Shown here piece after piece: positions 27,045 through 40,146 of a DNA stretch of 64,000 nucleotides (position 1 is the stretch's first letter; every line of letters begins with the position of its first letter). Below the pieces are notes generated by a model. It was not told where the DNA came from. It saw only the letters and a program-made list of their open reading frames with translations, and searched no databases. This DNA comes from Brachionus rotundiformis. Taxonomy: Eukaryota; Rotifera; Eurotatoria; Ploima; Brachionidae. The position numbers and the translations under genes are program-made. The stretch covers positions 86,095-150,094 of the forward strand of contig JAESIW010000199.1 in NCBI GenBank assembly GCA_016802295.1, in the 5' to 3' direction.

Positions 27045-30000
27045 TCAACTTATATATTTTAACTTTTTTATTTGAGGTCTATTTTTTGTTTTTTTTATAA
27101 TTGTTTTTTTCTTAATAAACAAATTTGAAATATCAATTAATATTATTCCAATAAAGAAAGCACATACTACTATCACCGCTATTATCACACCTGTTCTAAT
27201 AACGTTAGTAATAATGTTGAGAGTATTTTCAATTTTTTCGCAATTAACTCCATAGTGGTATTTAAAACATTTGCATACAGGCTCTTCATTATCATTTATT
27301 TGGCAATATCCTTTATTAGAACAAGTAATATTTTGGCATAAATTTATCTGTTTTTCACAATTATTTCCATAGAATTTATCTGTACATTCACAAATGTATC
27401 TTGGGTTTTGGCTCTTAAGAAAAATGCAGGTCCCATTGTTTAAACATTGAATTTTCTGATTACAAGGATTTATTGTTTTTTCACATGATGAACCATAGTA
27501 CTGGTCTTCGCAATGACATTTGTATTCATTTTTCATCAAATAACAAACACCATTGTTTGAGCAGTTGGCTAAACATCCAGATAAATCATATGACACTTCT
27601 CTTAGAATTTTTATTAATTTTTCAAGATATTCTTCAGACAAATTCTCCAAAATTAATGAATCTTTGAATTGCTGATCTATCAAACATAAAAGGTTATATA
27701 TCAAGAGTAAAGAAGTATTTACAAATACTTGAATTTTTTTCAATGTTTAATCCGTAGTTAAAATCACTATCCGATTTAGACTTTTCGCAATAGCAATATT
27801 TATTTCTATTTTTTTATTTTTAAAAAGATTATTAGAAAGGTTGATTTATTTGATCAAAATTTAATGATCATGCAAAAATTTCTTTAATTGAATAATTAAA
27901 TAGATAGTTTTTAATGAGTTACAAAAGATGCTAACAAGAACCGAATTAATGCACAATACTGCATGGATAAAACTGCATGAATTTGCAGACATAAAAATAG
28001 GTTAAAAATCAAATGCTTATTTTGAAAATCTGATTCTGCATTTAATTTTAAGGTAAATATATCTAAAAACCTTTTTAAATAATAGTTTTTGAGCATGATC
28101 ATTCTAATTCGATCATAAATTTTAACTGGTCATTAAATTACAATTTACTAAATTCTGGGAGTTGATAATTCTTGCTAAGACAGAAACCAGAACATTCATC
28201 AAATGATTCAAAAGCAAAAGTAATCATTTGGTGAAAATAAATTGAACCATTTTCAACTTTATTGTCTATTGAATAAAGAAACTGATTTAAACTCGACACT
28301 TTTTTAAAATAAATACTTAAATAATACAATATTATTAAAAACAATACGTTTAGTCTTATAAATCGCATAATGAGAGTTTGTTCCAGTATAAAATCTATTA
28401 AAGAAATTTAAGTAAGAACAGCTTTCATTTTTAACTTTGAATTTTTCATTTAAATAATTTAAACAAAAACATTTATCTCCAATCGCCATTAGCTCAATAT
28501 CGAAAAAGTTGCAAAATTTAAAACAATTTATAACTGAAGAATTTTGTATTATTATGTAGTCGTCAGGCGTTTCCAATTCATAACAACCAATGTATTCCAA
28601 GAAAATAACTGATTCAACATTTATTTTTTTACTTTCTTTTCCTAAAAATTCAAATAAATATTCACTTAATGGCTTAAGGAATTATTACTTTTTATATGGT
28701 AAACACTTCTTAAAAAATAAGGAGAGCCTCCACATTCTTTGTTTTTATTATTTATTATACAATTTTTATCACAATTTGCTTGACTATAGTCAAGTCCAAT
28801 AATACTATAATTCGATTCAGAACACATAAACTTCCTTAAAATAATAATTAGATTATTATATAAAAATCAATAATTTTAATGAAAATACCCATGTGTAACA
28901 AATGTAAAGGGCTTTTCATTATTTTTACATTTTCTAAATATATCGTTGTCAATTTTAGACAATGATGAATTTAAGTCGTTGGTTATATTTATTGTTGTAC
29001 AATCAATTCTTATTGAAAAAGCAAACATATCTATATATCGGTTTATTGTTGAAAGATTAAAGTTTAATTGTTTTTGTTCTTACCCTTATTGCTATCGTAA
29101 ACTGTAAATGGTGTATATTGTTCTCCACCGCAAATTTCTTTTTCGTTTCCTACACACTTTGTTTGACATTTTAGATCAAGAGCTTCATTATACGATCCAA
29201 ACATATTTGAGCAAGAACACTCAAATCTTTTAAAAATATTTACGTTTTATTTTGAATCTTTAAGATTTATTTTCAGAATATACCCTATGTATGTGGCCGA
29301 ATAATTATAGCCATAAAGGCTGCAAATATCTGAACACAATGTGTTATTCATTTTTTTTGTACTGATAAACTTAATTTGGTTAAATTCATAAGGTATTCGG
29401 TCAAAAAAACATCCGATAGGTCCGTATTCTTCACAAAGGATTTAAGAAATATCTTATTGTATTAAATTTTTACCTCGATTTTCTAGTGTCTTTTTGCTGT
29501 ATAGAACTAATTTAAATTGAAACAATAAATCCCTTCAAATTAATTTGGCACTAATTTTACCCTTTATTCTAGTCATTACACTTAAGCGAGTGTTGACTAT
29601 GCGTGCTTTTAAAATAAAATTTCCAGTTCTATTGTATTTTTTAGTTACAGAAAAAATTTCAGCATCTATAGGAGAAAATATGTATGAATTGTCTCCAAAG
29701 TCAATTGAAATGTTTAGGAAAGTGGTATTTCGAAGATTTAGACTGAAATTAAACACACATTTTATATCTTCATATTGGAAAACACTTTCATGGCAATCGA
29801 CTGTAAATTGCGACTCTAAATGCCAAGTTAAATATTGATTTTTAAATAAATATAGCAAAAACTTTTAATTTCATAGACAGATTGGCCTATTTGTCCGCCG
29901 CAAATTTGTGACTCATTCCCGTTACATGCAAGTTTACACAATTTACTATCAATTTTATAATCGGAATTTAAATGATTTGAACACAAACATTTTGTTCTAA

Positions 30001-33000
30001 AATTTAAATTCTTTTAAAACAATCAAAATTTAAAAAGTTAAATAAATACCTTCTGTGAGACAAAGCATATTTATATTTATTATAAATGCAGAATCGAATG
30101 CACAAATTATTGTTCATAAATCCTAGACTTATTTCTGTTTTGTTTTCTGTATGATTGGTAAAACAACCAACATAATTTCCATAATAGACAGCACTTTTTC
30201 TAGTCGAACCTTAACATTTGAAAAAAACACTTTTCTAATCATTTCTAAATTTTTTAAATATTTTACTCTTGTGAACAATGTATTTATTTTCACATGAAGA
30301 ATAAAAGTCTGCCTGGTTTTCGTTCATACAAAAACAAGTATTGGGAATTTCAGTTTGTTTGATATTCGAGATACCCTCAGCACATTCACAGTATACTCCT
30401 GGTAATTAATTAGCCGAGATTTTTTTTCCTTTTAAAATTTTACTTGTTAAATCCATTTTTCTAATTGTCAAAAAATTCAACGAATGTAATAAACAATATT
30501 GACTGCACTTATGATAATCAAAATAAAGATAATTTCTGTTATCTTCAATTTTTTTAAAAGCATCAAAACATCCGTGAAAATCGCTATTATCTTTAAATTT
30601 TTTATTAATTAGAACTAATTATTTGCTTTTAAAATAAATCTACCAAATATTTCTATCTCTGATATGGTCTGGTTAGTACTATTGAATGCTGAATAAACTA
30701 GATAGATAATAAATAAATCAAATATTTTTTCCAATTGAAATTATTTTACCAAATATTAAAGGATACATTGTTAAATATGAATTATTTAGCTTGATTTCAA
30801 ATTCTACATTTGGTAAATTTGTTTTTTTTTCTATAAAATAGTAGTTTGGACCCAAAATTATATTTTGTGTTATTGGTTCAAAATTTAATTCGACACGAGT
30901 CGACATATTTGAAATTGAACTAATTTGGCAACTTAAATTTCCATCCAAGTTGATATCATCGCACATAATTTCAATCTCAGAGCCTGATTTTTTAATAGAC
31001 TTTTTTTTTTATAAAGAAAAATTATTTACTTGTTATTTTGTAAGCACTTGATGCCAAAAAACTTCCGCAAATTTGACTTGAATTACCTTGACAAGCCAAG
31101 TCGCATTTGTCTTCGCTTGTTTTTGTAAAATTTTCCAAAGAATCAGTACACAAACATGAGTTCCTTTTAAGATATAAAAATACAGTTTTTTTTTTAATAA
31201 TTTTTTATTACTTTTCGAATGTTAGAAAATAATTGAAATTTTTACACCGTATTAGACAAATACCATTTGTATTGTAGGTTATAATGATGGATTTATCCAA
31301 TTTAAACTTATCTATATTATAGCAGCCTTCATAAGAACCAACATAGACTTTATCACTTCTTTTGTCTTTATTCAATTGTTTAAGGGATCAAATTATTCAT
31401 AAATAATTAAATTAATTACTTTTCAATCCAAAAACTTTATAATACTTATTACATCCGCAAAAATCTTCACTAGTACCTTGGCAAACACAATTACAATTTT
31501 CATCATCACTAGTGCCATCCATTCCATAAATGTTGGAGCAATAGCATTCAAAACTTGATGATAATTTTAAAATTTTCAAATTTCAAAATTGAACAAAAAT
31601 TTTTTTTAATTACCTATTTTTTAGTATAGCATAGTGATAATCAGTTTCTCTGCACTTATCATGACACAAGTCGACAGTCATATTTCTTTGATTAAAAGAC
31701 TTTATTTTTATATTTTCAATTTTAAAATAGCCAAGATCATAGAAACATCCCAAATAAACCCCTTTATCTTTAAGATAATATTCAATACCTTTTTTTTAAC
31801 TATTTGAAAAAACCATTTTTTGTTATTAAAAAATATACTTTCATTAGTGATTGAATCATTATATTGATAAACTTTTTTAAAATATTTTAAAAATTATTTA
31901 TTAATTTAAACTCTAAAATACCATAAATTGTTGTCTGTAGTCTAATTTTCTTATTTTCTGACTGAACTTTAAGAAGATAATGACCAGCAGAGGTATATTT
32001 TCCATTAAAAAAGAATGGAAATATATCTACATTCAGGAGTTTTTCAGTTTGATTTCCGTAATCAACGAACAGAGTATAATTTATTTGCCTATTGCTCGTC
32101 AATGTACAATTGAATTCTTCTTCTACATAAACTGTAGTCGGGCATGAAATATAAATCTCACTTTCTTAAAGATCAAATTTAAATTTAATTTTTAATTAAT
32201 AATAATTTTTTTCTAAATTTTTTGTTCTTTTAAATAAACTTATTCCTTTGGTAAAACTTACTGATAGCTTCTAACAAAAATACCAAGTATTTTCGGCATA
32301 TATTGTCATCGCACTCGGTACAATATGACTCATTCTTTGCTTCTAAATCATAATAAGAACCTTGGCAAATACATTGGTTACTTGAAGCAAAAAAGTATTT
32401 CTTAAAGACAAAATTATTGGTATTTTTACTTCAAATTTAGGACAGCTTTTTGTTTAGATTTTTTCATGCATTCTTTTAGACAATAACTTGCTGACATTGA
32501 ATTAAAATAGTCTGTATAATGTCTGATCATATGACACCCTGCATGGGCTCCTACAACTTGAATACTCGTTGTACGTTCTAAAAATATTTTCTATCTAATC
32601 TAATCAATATTTGTTTATTAATTACCTTTTACATTGACAACTCTATTATATGGTTCTCTTCCACATTTTATTGGGTTTGGGCTACAAAATCTAAAATGGT
32701 CATTATTAAATTTATTTGTAGTACCATATCTATTCCCGCAGAAACAAATAAATCTTTCCTCATTCCTTTATATTAAGTTAAAAGTATTTTTATAATTTGA
32801 AAAATTAATAACAAAAATACAAATATCTAATTGCAGCAAATTCAAATTCATTTTCTTCACATTTATCAAAACATGCATTAGGATCTTCCGAATGAAATAA
32901 ATTAAATGAGCTTCCAGGCAAATCATAGTCATTCGGGTCATAATAGTATCCCATATCCAAAACATTTTGCCAAAATTCGAAAAATTGTTTTTCAATGAAA

Positions 33001-33210
33001 ATGTTTGATTGCCGTGTTTCATTAAGAGGTGTAATTAAAGAAGAGTTTTGATCAAAAGGTGATGCTTGTCTTGAAATAATTGTATTAATTCTTGTAGATT
33101 GGAATGTGGAATCACCTTTTAAAAAATTTAATAAATGTACTTTGGGAAAATTTCATACCATTAAAAGAATTGATCTTCAATAAGAACATAAGCCAAGCGA
33201 CAAAAAACAT
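27045..33210 (-). CDS. WSC/PKD/EGF transmembrane protein, paralogue D
   Basis: Most upstream member of the array. Start at 33210 gives signal peptide MFFVAWLMFLLKINSFN, spliced after one G to the next exon near 33119. Order (approximate bases): WSC1 33120-32640, WSC2 32580-32265, PKD1 32160-31920, WSC3 31790-31420, WSC4 31375-31030, PKD2 30990-30750, WSC5 30600-30260, WSC6 30210-29870, PKD3 29825-29570 (FGD and YNRTGNF), WSC7 29430-29085, WSC8 29030-28690, WSC9 28600-28345 in one exon, WSC10 about 28310-27745, three EGF-like domains about 27600-27230, transmembrane helix about 27200-27130, basic tail ending KKLKYIS. There is almost no Thr/Ser linker before the EGF region. EGF2 (NPCNQKIQCLNNGTC) is nearly that of paralogue A (NPCELKIQCLNNGTC). 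Function unknown; single-pass surface protein inferred. Confidence 0.8.
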
Positions 33211-33526
33211 TTTTTTTTTTATAAAAAAGGACTTAGAAGTTATTTTTTATACTTTTTTTATACTTTGAAGTTGGAAAATCAATGAAAATAAATAAATAAT
33301 ATTTTCGTTCATTGAATAAACAAAACAATAAAAAAAACTTTTCAAAAATTAATCAAGATAAAAAAAAATTAATAATTAAACTTTTATTTAATTCTATCAA
33401 TTTTTATAATACATTTTCTAAATGGTTTACATATTAAATACTACTAAATAGCTTATTAATGAAAAAATTTTATAAAACTTATTAATTTGAAAAATAATCT
33501 AAAATTCAAAAAGAAAATATTTTTCC
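33211..33526. other. Intergenic spacer upstream of paralogue D
   Basis: About 315 bp of AT-rich sequence between the end of the SUMO-like-domain gene and the first exon of paralogue D. It should contain the array's most upstream promoter; no motif recognised. Confidence 0.5.
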
Positions 33527-34937
33527 TTATACCATTATGATATCGTCATCAAATTCATAAATTTTTTGGTTTTCATTAACTAATTGCAGTACAGGTTTTT
33601 TCGACTTTACCACATCGATCATGTAATCATCCTCAAAGTCCAAATCTCTTGGTGTCTCTGTCAGCTCAATTTTATCGCCTTCCATTTGCAAAATATGCTT
33701 GTCAAATTCAAGCTCTTTTTTCTCACAGTATTTTTTAAGAATACTCTCAAATGGTTCATCAACCGAGACCAAGAATTTAACACGGCTTTTTCGACCTGTA
33801 TCTGTCTGCAGAATTAGAGTTACCATGTTTGGACCATGTTCACAACATTCTCCGTCTTCGACTATTTTTACTTTTTCTTGATATATTGTGGCTGTTTTAC
33901 CACAATCTACAAATAAATAGTAATTTAACTTAAAATTGATTAGTCTTTTCCAAAATACCAATAATATCATATGCCTTTAGGTTAAAACTAGCTGGTGTGT
34001 CACTAAAATTTATGATTCGATCCTTGAGCATTAGGACTAAATTTTCGACCCCTGTATTCTCAATTTTTGCCAAATCCTCAAAAATGACGCTAAATGGCTG
34101 ATTTTTGTTAATATTCCACTTTTTTAAACCATTTTTGGTTGACACTCTTACAGTTACTGTGTTTAACTCATCGTCATCACTACTAAACACGACTCGGTCC
34201 GACTCATCCAGCAGCATTTTTGTGTCAGTTTTTTTTCTAAATGATTCTAATTCTCTTTAAAATAAAATTTTAAAATTAAAATTTTTCTTTTAATTGTTTT
34301 ACTTGAAATGTTTGTCAAAAGAATTGGTTGACTTTCGTCTAGAATTGGTTGGTGGCGGCAAAGGTATTTCCAATTCAGACTCAGACGAATCTTCTCTATA
34401 CAATTTATAAATAATTTAATTTTTTTTATGAATTTATAAAATTTGTAAAATTATTAAATTATTACTTTTGGACTTTATTTCTTTTATTTACAGAACTAGA
34501 ATCATCCGAGTCGGTCAATTCTATTTCTAACTTATCTGTATCATTTTTAGAAAGGTTTTGTTTGTATTTACATTCATCTACTTCGGTAATTAAATTTTCT
34601 AAATAAAGTTTTTATTTTAATTTTTTGCTAATTAATTTCAAAATATACTGTCGGCTTCGAAAAATTTATGATTAATGTTTTTTCTTTCCTTTTTGGTCTG
34701 ATTTAGCCGTCTGGTGTACAGTCCTCCTTTGGATTTTTGCTTTATATTGTTGTCGGAATCATCAGAATTCGAGTTATCTAGACTCGAGATTAAGGCAGCT
34801 AAGTTGCCACGTGCAGCAGCCTTTTGTGGCTTGTCTATGGATATATTTTCTTGTTCACTATTCTCACAATCAGACGGATCTGAGCTAGCTGGACTGTCTT
34901 TTCCTTTGTTTTTAAGCTTTTTCAAGTACAGAGACAT
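33527..34937 (-). CDS. NFATC2IP: NFATC2IP/Esc2-like protein with tandem SUMO-like domains
   Basis: Five exons (34937-34649, 34598-34466, 34395-34303, 34254-33959, 33906-33527) give 396 codons. The N-terminal half is disordered, acidic and Ser-rich, with SDSD-type stretches. Two ubiquitin/SUMO-like folds follow: the first runs from TVTVRVSTKNGLKKW to FSDTPASFNLKAYDIIG, the second from VTLILQTDTGRKSRVKF to ELTETPRDLDFEDDYMIDVV. This order, disordered head plus two C-terminal SUMO-like domains with the TP-x-x-L/F...D(I/L)I ending, matches NFATC2IP (NIP45) and yeast Esc2/Rad60. These proteins act in the SUMO pathway and genome stability by engaging the SUMO E2. No diglycine processing site ends the protein (it ends DDDIIMV), as expected for a non-conjugated SUMO-like domain. 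Confidence 0.78.
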
Positions 34938-36166
34938 ATTTAAGTATTTAGTAAGAAATTAATATAGTTAATTACAAAAATTTTAAGCGCTTGATTCAAA
35001 ATTTCAGATTTAAAAAAAAATTAATTATGTATATTGACCAAAATGTTGGATTTTAGAAAATGTTTAATTTTAGATTTATTATAACAATACCCGTAAAATT
35101 TGCTAATTTTGACTAGATTTTAATTTCTATTTAATGTCTTTTCTAGCTATGTAGTAATACAAATTATTTATTAATTATTAGATATTTATTTTCTTGCTAA
35201 TTATCTATTTTTCCTAATTTCTTTATTTATTCCTGAATGAAAAAATTATAAAATAACTTTTTAAAAAGAACAAACTTAAAAAACACTAAAACACTTTTAA
35301 TTTTATTTTCTTTCTTTGGCATAATCGTGCCAATTGGTGCTTTTATTATGCTTCCATTGTACAATATTGACTAGAAATCATACAACAAGAGATTTTTGTA
35401 TCTTATTCATGATTGATTTTTTTGAATTAGCAATGTTTTATTCAATATTGGTAATCATTTTCCTCAGCTAGCATTTATGGTCAGAGAGAATGTCTAATTT
35501 CATTTGGTCTTCAAATACATACTTATTTTTGAACTTAATTTCATAAATTTTGATAATTGAAGAAAAATTTAAATTTAATAATAATATATTCCTAAAAAAA
35601 TATATTTTTTTAATAGAGACATAATTTTGAAAAATTTTTAGAGAAAAGCAAATCGAACCACAAGTGGATTTGTAAATGAAGAGGCTTGGAAAACTTAACC
35701 TTACAATACTGTCAACAATCACATGGTTCACTAATTGATCTTTTTGTAATATTGGAAGCAATTAGCAGATGGATCCATATAATCAAATAAAACGATATAT
35801 ATAACAATATATAATAGATATACTTGGTTACAACTAAAATAAGTATATCTAATCATTCCATTTCTACAAAAGAAGACTTTCTGAGTATGATTATGAAAAT
35901 TAAAAAAAAGTACATAAAATTGACCACTGCTGCTTGTCAACATGGCAATCGATGGACTTTACCATTCACAATTTTTATTCCAACAAAACTTAAAACTGTT
36001 ATTAAATTTAAAAAAGCAGCCTTTTTAAAGTTTAGGGGCCAAACATTTACAATTTTTAATTTTATCAGACAAAATTAATGTCAATACCAGTTTCAAGTCC
36101 TATTGTAAGTACTAATGTATTTTATTAATAAGTAAAAAATTCGCATTTTACTCTTTATTAAGAAAA
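34938..36166. other. Divergent intergenic region (NFATC2IP-like / SFSWAP)
   Basis: About 1.2 kb between two divergent genes, mainly AT-rich. The open frame at 35824-36078 (+) lacks any family resemblance and compositional support. An ATG with nine codons followed by GTAAGT at 36078-36104 cannot be joined in frame to the SFSWAP exon, so it may be a 5' UTR exon or chance. Probably carries both promoters. Confidence 0.5.
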
Positions 36167-39100
36167 ATGAAGTACGATGAAGATTACTCCAACGGGCACA
36201 TAAATCTTTTTGCCCCTAACCAAACAGAGCGCAGAAAGCCAAAGTCAATACTCAAGCATACAAACTATAGAACCAAAAATGGACCCAAAGTTGAAGAGGC
36301 AAGTGTAAGCAAGACATTTGAGGACTTGAACATATTTGGCTACTCTTCTAACATTTACCGCGATGATTTCACCGCACTTAAGATTGAGTCCAAGGAGTAC
36401 TTGATCCCGTGGAACGGCGATCAAAGCCTGCTTATAGACAAGTAGCTAATAAATATGAAAAAAAAATATTTTTTTCTAATAAAAACTTAATAAATGTATC
36501 AAGATATGATTGTAGACTTTTTTTGTATGATCTTAAGCCTTATGATGCTGACTTGATAGCAGAGCCAGAGCGCAATGCAGCCTTAAGCCACGAGGAAAAC
36601 GAAACCGAAGTCTTGTGTGACTTCGAGCGCTACCTCGATCTGGCCGAGGACGAGAATCAGACTGATCCAGGTACGCCATTGCTTCATTGTCCATACTAAT
36701 AAAATCTTAAATAAAAAAGAATTTTAAAAATTAATATCAGATATTATGTTATTTAACTCTTTAGATCAGTGACATCAAAGACAATAATGGCATATGATTA
36801 TCTAAAGTAACCATTTCAGTGATGGGTGAATGTTATAACTTTATATCCTTATAGTCTTTCAAATAAATTTGCTTAAGAATTAGTTTTTATAGTAAAATTT
36901 TGTTATTACTGGTAGATCAGTCTGATATGAGTGGCAAGCGTGGGGCTGCCATAGGCTATGTATATGAGAGTGACAGTAGGCCTGAAAAAGACGCCGAATC
37001 CAATCAAACATCGGTCAATAAAAATGAAAAATTGTTCATTCCAGATCAAAATTTAAAGCTACCGGTTGACATGATTTGGGTATGTTTATAAACATCTACA
37101 GACAAAAGCTACTTTATTGTATATGATTTTTTATATAACAAAAAGACCCTTTATCAAGACATTGACCATTTATTAACTTGAATTATTTGAAGGATTATTG
37201 TGCTATTTAGTTACAATATAAGCTAAGATTCATGGCAGAACTTTGCCAAATAGATCTTATGTAAAGTTTACAACCTTAATGAATGTCTGATAAATGCTTT
37301 GGTAATTGAAATTTAAGAAAAACTGGCTACTAAATATGTTGCCAATAGTTTAAACAAAACACAAAGTTCGAAAATAGTTAAGTAATTGGTAATTTAAATT
37401 TAAAAGCCACTAAACTTATTTAAATATATCTTTTTTAATTTATTGGATAGATAAAAATTTGGCTTTTGAAAATTTAACATGTTATTTTTTTGATTTAAAT
37501 ACGATTTTTGGTACAAAAGTACATTTAAAAGTATAATGATATTTCTGTCTCCATATGAGCTTCAAAATTAAAATATAAAAAGAAATACAAAAAAAATATT
37601 TGAAATATATTTAAAAAATATAAGTATTACAAGTTGAATTTAAGTTTCTTTGAGTAATTTTTGATAACTTTATTTCTTTGAGACAATAATCAAGTTAATA
37701 TTTTTTAAAAAGGGGTTTTAAAAGCCCCTCAGACTTTCTAGTGTTAAAATCAAACCCCTATAGAAACCTTAACATATAACCAAGGAAAGGATGAGACCTT
37801 TTGGTTAACTTGGCCAGTACGGCTGAAAGCTGTGTGTAGGGTCGCATTCTGTTCTGAAATTCCTTGGCGAGAAAAACTCTATTTTAATTGGCATATTTGA
37901 ATTCCAAATAATTAAAGAATCAATGCAACGATCGCTAACCATTTTTTTACTTTGGCCTTTTGTTCTCTTTTTGTACCAAAAACCCACTAACAAAAATAAC
38001 AGGTTGCACACAATACAATCTAATTTTAATTAATTTTAATTATATTATGTAACATTTTTACCAAAGTATAAATAGGCCGAATAGGTATGCAATAAATAAC
38101 CAATTTAAATCCAATCACCCTAAACAAAGAATATTTTTTTTAATTACTTTTCTATATGGCTTTTATATTTTAAATTTTATTTAATTCAAACTATTTAAAG
38201 TATTAAATAATTTTCTTAGCCCGAAACAGTAAAGCTAAACCAGTTGATAGTCAAAACAGCCAACTTTATTGCCAAACAAGGTCTACAAGCAGAAATTTTA
38301 CTCAAAACAAAACAATCTGCAAACATCCAATTCAATTTTCTAAACCATGGCGACCAATTGCATCCATACTACAAACATTTAATAGGCTTAATACAAGATA
38401 ACAAAATAGATCCGGTGTTCTATTTGCAGCAAGAGTCCGAGAACAAGCCAAGTCCGCAGCCAATCTCTGAATCTGAAAGCGAAAGTGATGAAGACGGCTA
38501 CCTGCACCCCTTGCTCAGCAATGCACTTAATCGCACCCCTTCTGCCAACTCAATTACCAAAGACCAACAGCCATTAGAGTAAAATTTACAAGTACAAAAA
38601 AGAGAATTTGATTTATTATCTACTAGAAAAGAGCTGGATGAAGATTCTTGCCATAGCGAGGCAAATGGAAGTAAAAAAGATGAAGTGGTTGTTGAAGAAC
38701 CAAGTGGAAATGAGAAAATAATGATAGATAAATTGGCCGAGTACGTGTACCGTAATGGACCTGAGTTTGAGGACAATTTGCGCAAAAAAAATGACTCTAG
38801 ATTTGATTTTTTAAATTCAGATCATATTTTTTACAAATACTACAAATTGCAAATAGATAACTTACAAAAAAAGGTAAAATTAATTCTAAAAGTTTGAAGG
38901 TTTTATCTTGTTTTTAATTGAAGAAAAAAGAAGAAGATGAGACACCTAAGTCAAAGCGCAGGCATAAATCTAGTCGGAGGGAACATAAAAAAACTGATGG
39001 AACATCCGAGACTGATTCTTCAGACACTTCTGCCAGTACCAATTCAGAAGCTGAAAATGAAAAAAAACGTGACAGAAAACGATCAAAGGAAAAAAAAAAG

Positions 39101-39193
39101 CATAAAAGACACAGATCCAGAAGTGACAAGTCTTCATCTCGGAGACGATACGATTCGTCGAAAAAAAAACATAAAAAAACAACTTCCAGCTAG
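36167..39193 (+). CDS. SFSWAP: Splicing factor SFSWAP (suppressor-of-white-apricot homologue)
   Basis: Nuclear regulator of alternative pre-mRNA splicing. Six coding exons (36167-36441, 36504-36670, 36916-37079, 38220-38578, 38627-38873, 38924-39193) give 493 codons, about half the human length. The N-terminal DRY_EERY-type domain shows LNIFGYSSNIYRDD, YLIPWNGDQSLLIDKYD and LCDFERYLDL. SURP1 is in exon 4 (TANFIAKQGLQAEILLKTK ... PYYKHLIGLI) and SURP2 in exon 5 (LAEYVYRNGPEFEDNLRKK ... FYKYYKLQ). Between them YLHPLLSNALNR matches the conserved YLHPSL segment. The C-terminal exon is an RS/KH-rich tail (RHRSRSDKSSSRRR). The start at 36167 is the first in-frame ATG after an acceptor at 36161-36162. 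Intron 3 (37080-38219) is unusually long for this locus; the Drosophila homologue regulates its own splicing through early introns. Confidence 0.92.
37711..38011. other. GC-richer insertion-like block in an SFSWAP intron
   Basis: Within the 1.1 kb intron a segment of about 300 bp has clearly higher GC than the surrounding intron. It begins with a near-perfect hairpin at 37711-37729 (AGGGG-TTTTAAAA-GCCCCT). On the minus strand 37805-38011 has an open frame whose downstream part reads SPRNFRTECDPTHSF-type sequence. No family was recognised. It could be a relic of a mobile element, a conserved intronic regulatory segment, or a poison exon. Confidence 0.3.
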
Positions 39194-40146
39194 CTCATTT
39201 ATGTTCCAATGTGTAAATTTTCCCGATTAAATTCGTTTTAAATCAATTTTAATAATTATAAAAAACATTTTTTTTTTGAAATAGTTTTATTATTTTATTT
39301 TGAAAATAAATTTTGTCTTATAAAGTTTATAAATTTTATAAACAAAAAATTCTACAGGAAATATTAAATCCTTGTATAATTTGAAAACAAAATTATTATC
39401 TTGTTAAGCTTAAAAATGCCATAATGATTACATGTTTAAGTGAATAGACAAATCTTATCGAGTTGACAAATCTTTAATTGTCCAAATATATGCTTATAAA
39501 TTTTGATACTAAAATTAGTGGCAAATGAAGGGAGTATAAAGTGGCAATTTAATAAATTCTTAATAAACTTTTTATATGACTATAAGAATCTAAAAGAGTT
39601 TAGAAAGAACTTTTATCTTAATAATTATCTGTATCTCAGCTAATAAAATCACCAGTCACACTTGTCTGTGTTTTTAAATTGAATTTTAAAATGAATTGTC
39701 AAAAATCTTTATCTAATAATAATTTTTTAGCATGATCATAAAATTAATTTTACCAGATTTGACATTTACCAACATTAATCAAATTTAAGGTTTAATAAAA
39801 AAGGGTTAATAACAACAATTTATTTTTGTGATTCTTCGATTTAAGCAAAACCTTTTCTTAATAAAAAAATATCACTTGGTTAGATTTTTTTATTTATACA
39901 GAATTTTTTCCAGAATAAAAAGTATTTTTCTTGAGCTTTAACAAAAACTATACACCTTTTTTGATTGATTTATTAAACAAAAATAATCATTCAATAATAA
40001 ATTAGTGCCAATTTAATAAACCTTATCTATTTTCAAACTAATTGAATATTTAAAAAATACAATATTTATTATTATTAATATATAAACAGTTATTTAGACC
40101 AGATTGATAAATAATTTGCTTAAAGCTTTTTAAACTTAATTACAAA
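39194..40146. other. Convergent intergenic region
   Basis: About 950 bp, strongly AT-rich, between the 3' ends of SFSWAP (+) and the CARD gene (-). Only the two 3' UTRs are expected here; nothing else recognised. Confidence 0.5.

Noticed and set aside
6387..33210. Interpretation of the array as one giant gene
   Set aside because: Each unit has its own signal peptide, EGF-TM end, stop codon and intergenic gap, so four genes fit better.
6387..33210. Calling the WSC/PKD proteins polycystin-1 orthologues
   Set aside because: No LRR, C-type lectin, REJ, GPS, PLAT or channel helices; only the WSC and PKD folds are shared.
35824..36078. 84-codon plus-strand open frame upstream of SFSWAP
   Set aside because: No family resemblance, AT-driven composition and no splice link to SFSWAP; treated as chance.
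36078..36104. Possible first coding exon of SFSWAP ending in GTAAGT
   Set aside because: It ends in phase 0 and cannot be joined in frame to the next exon, so the start at 36167 was kept.
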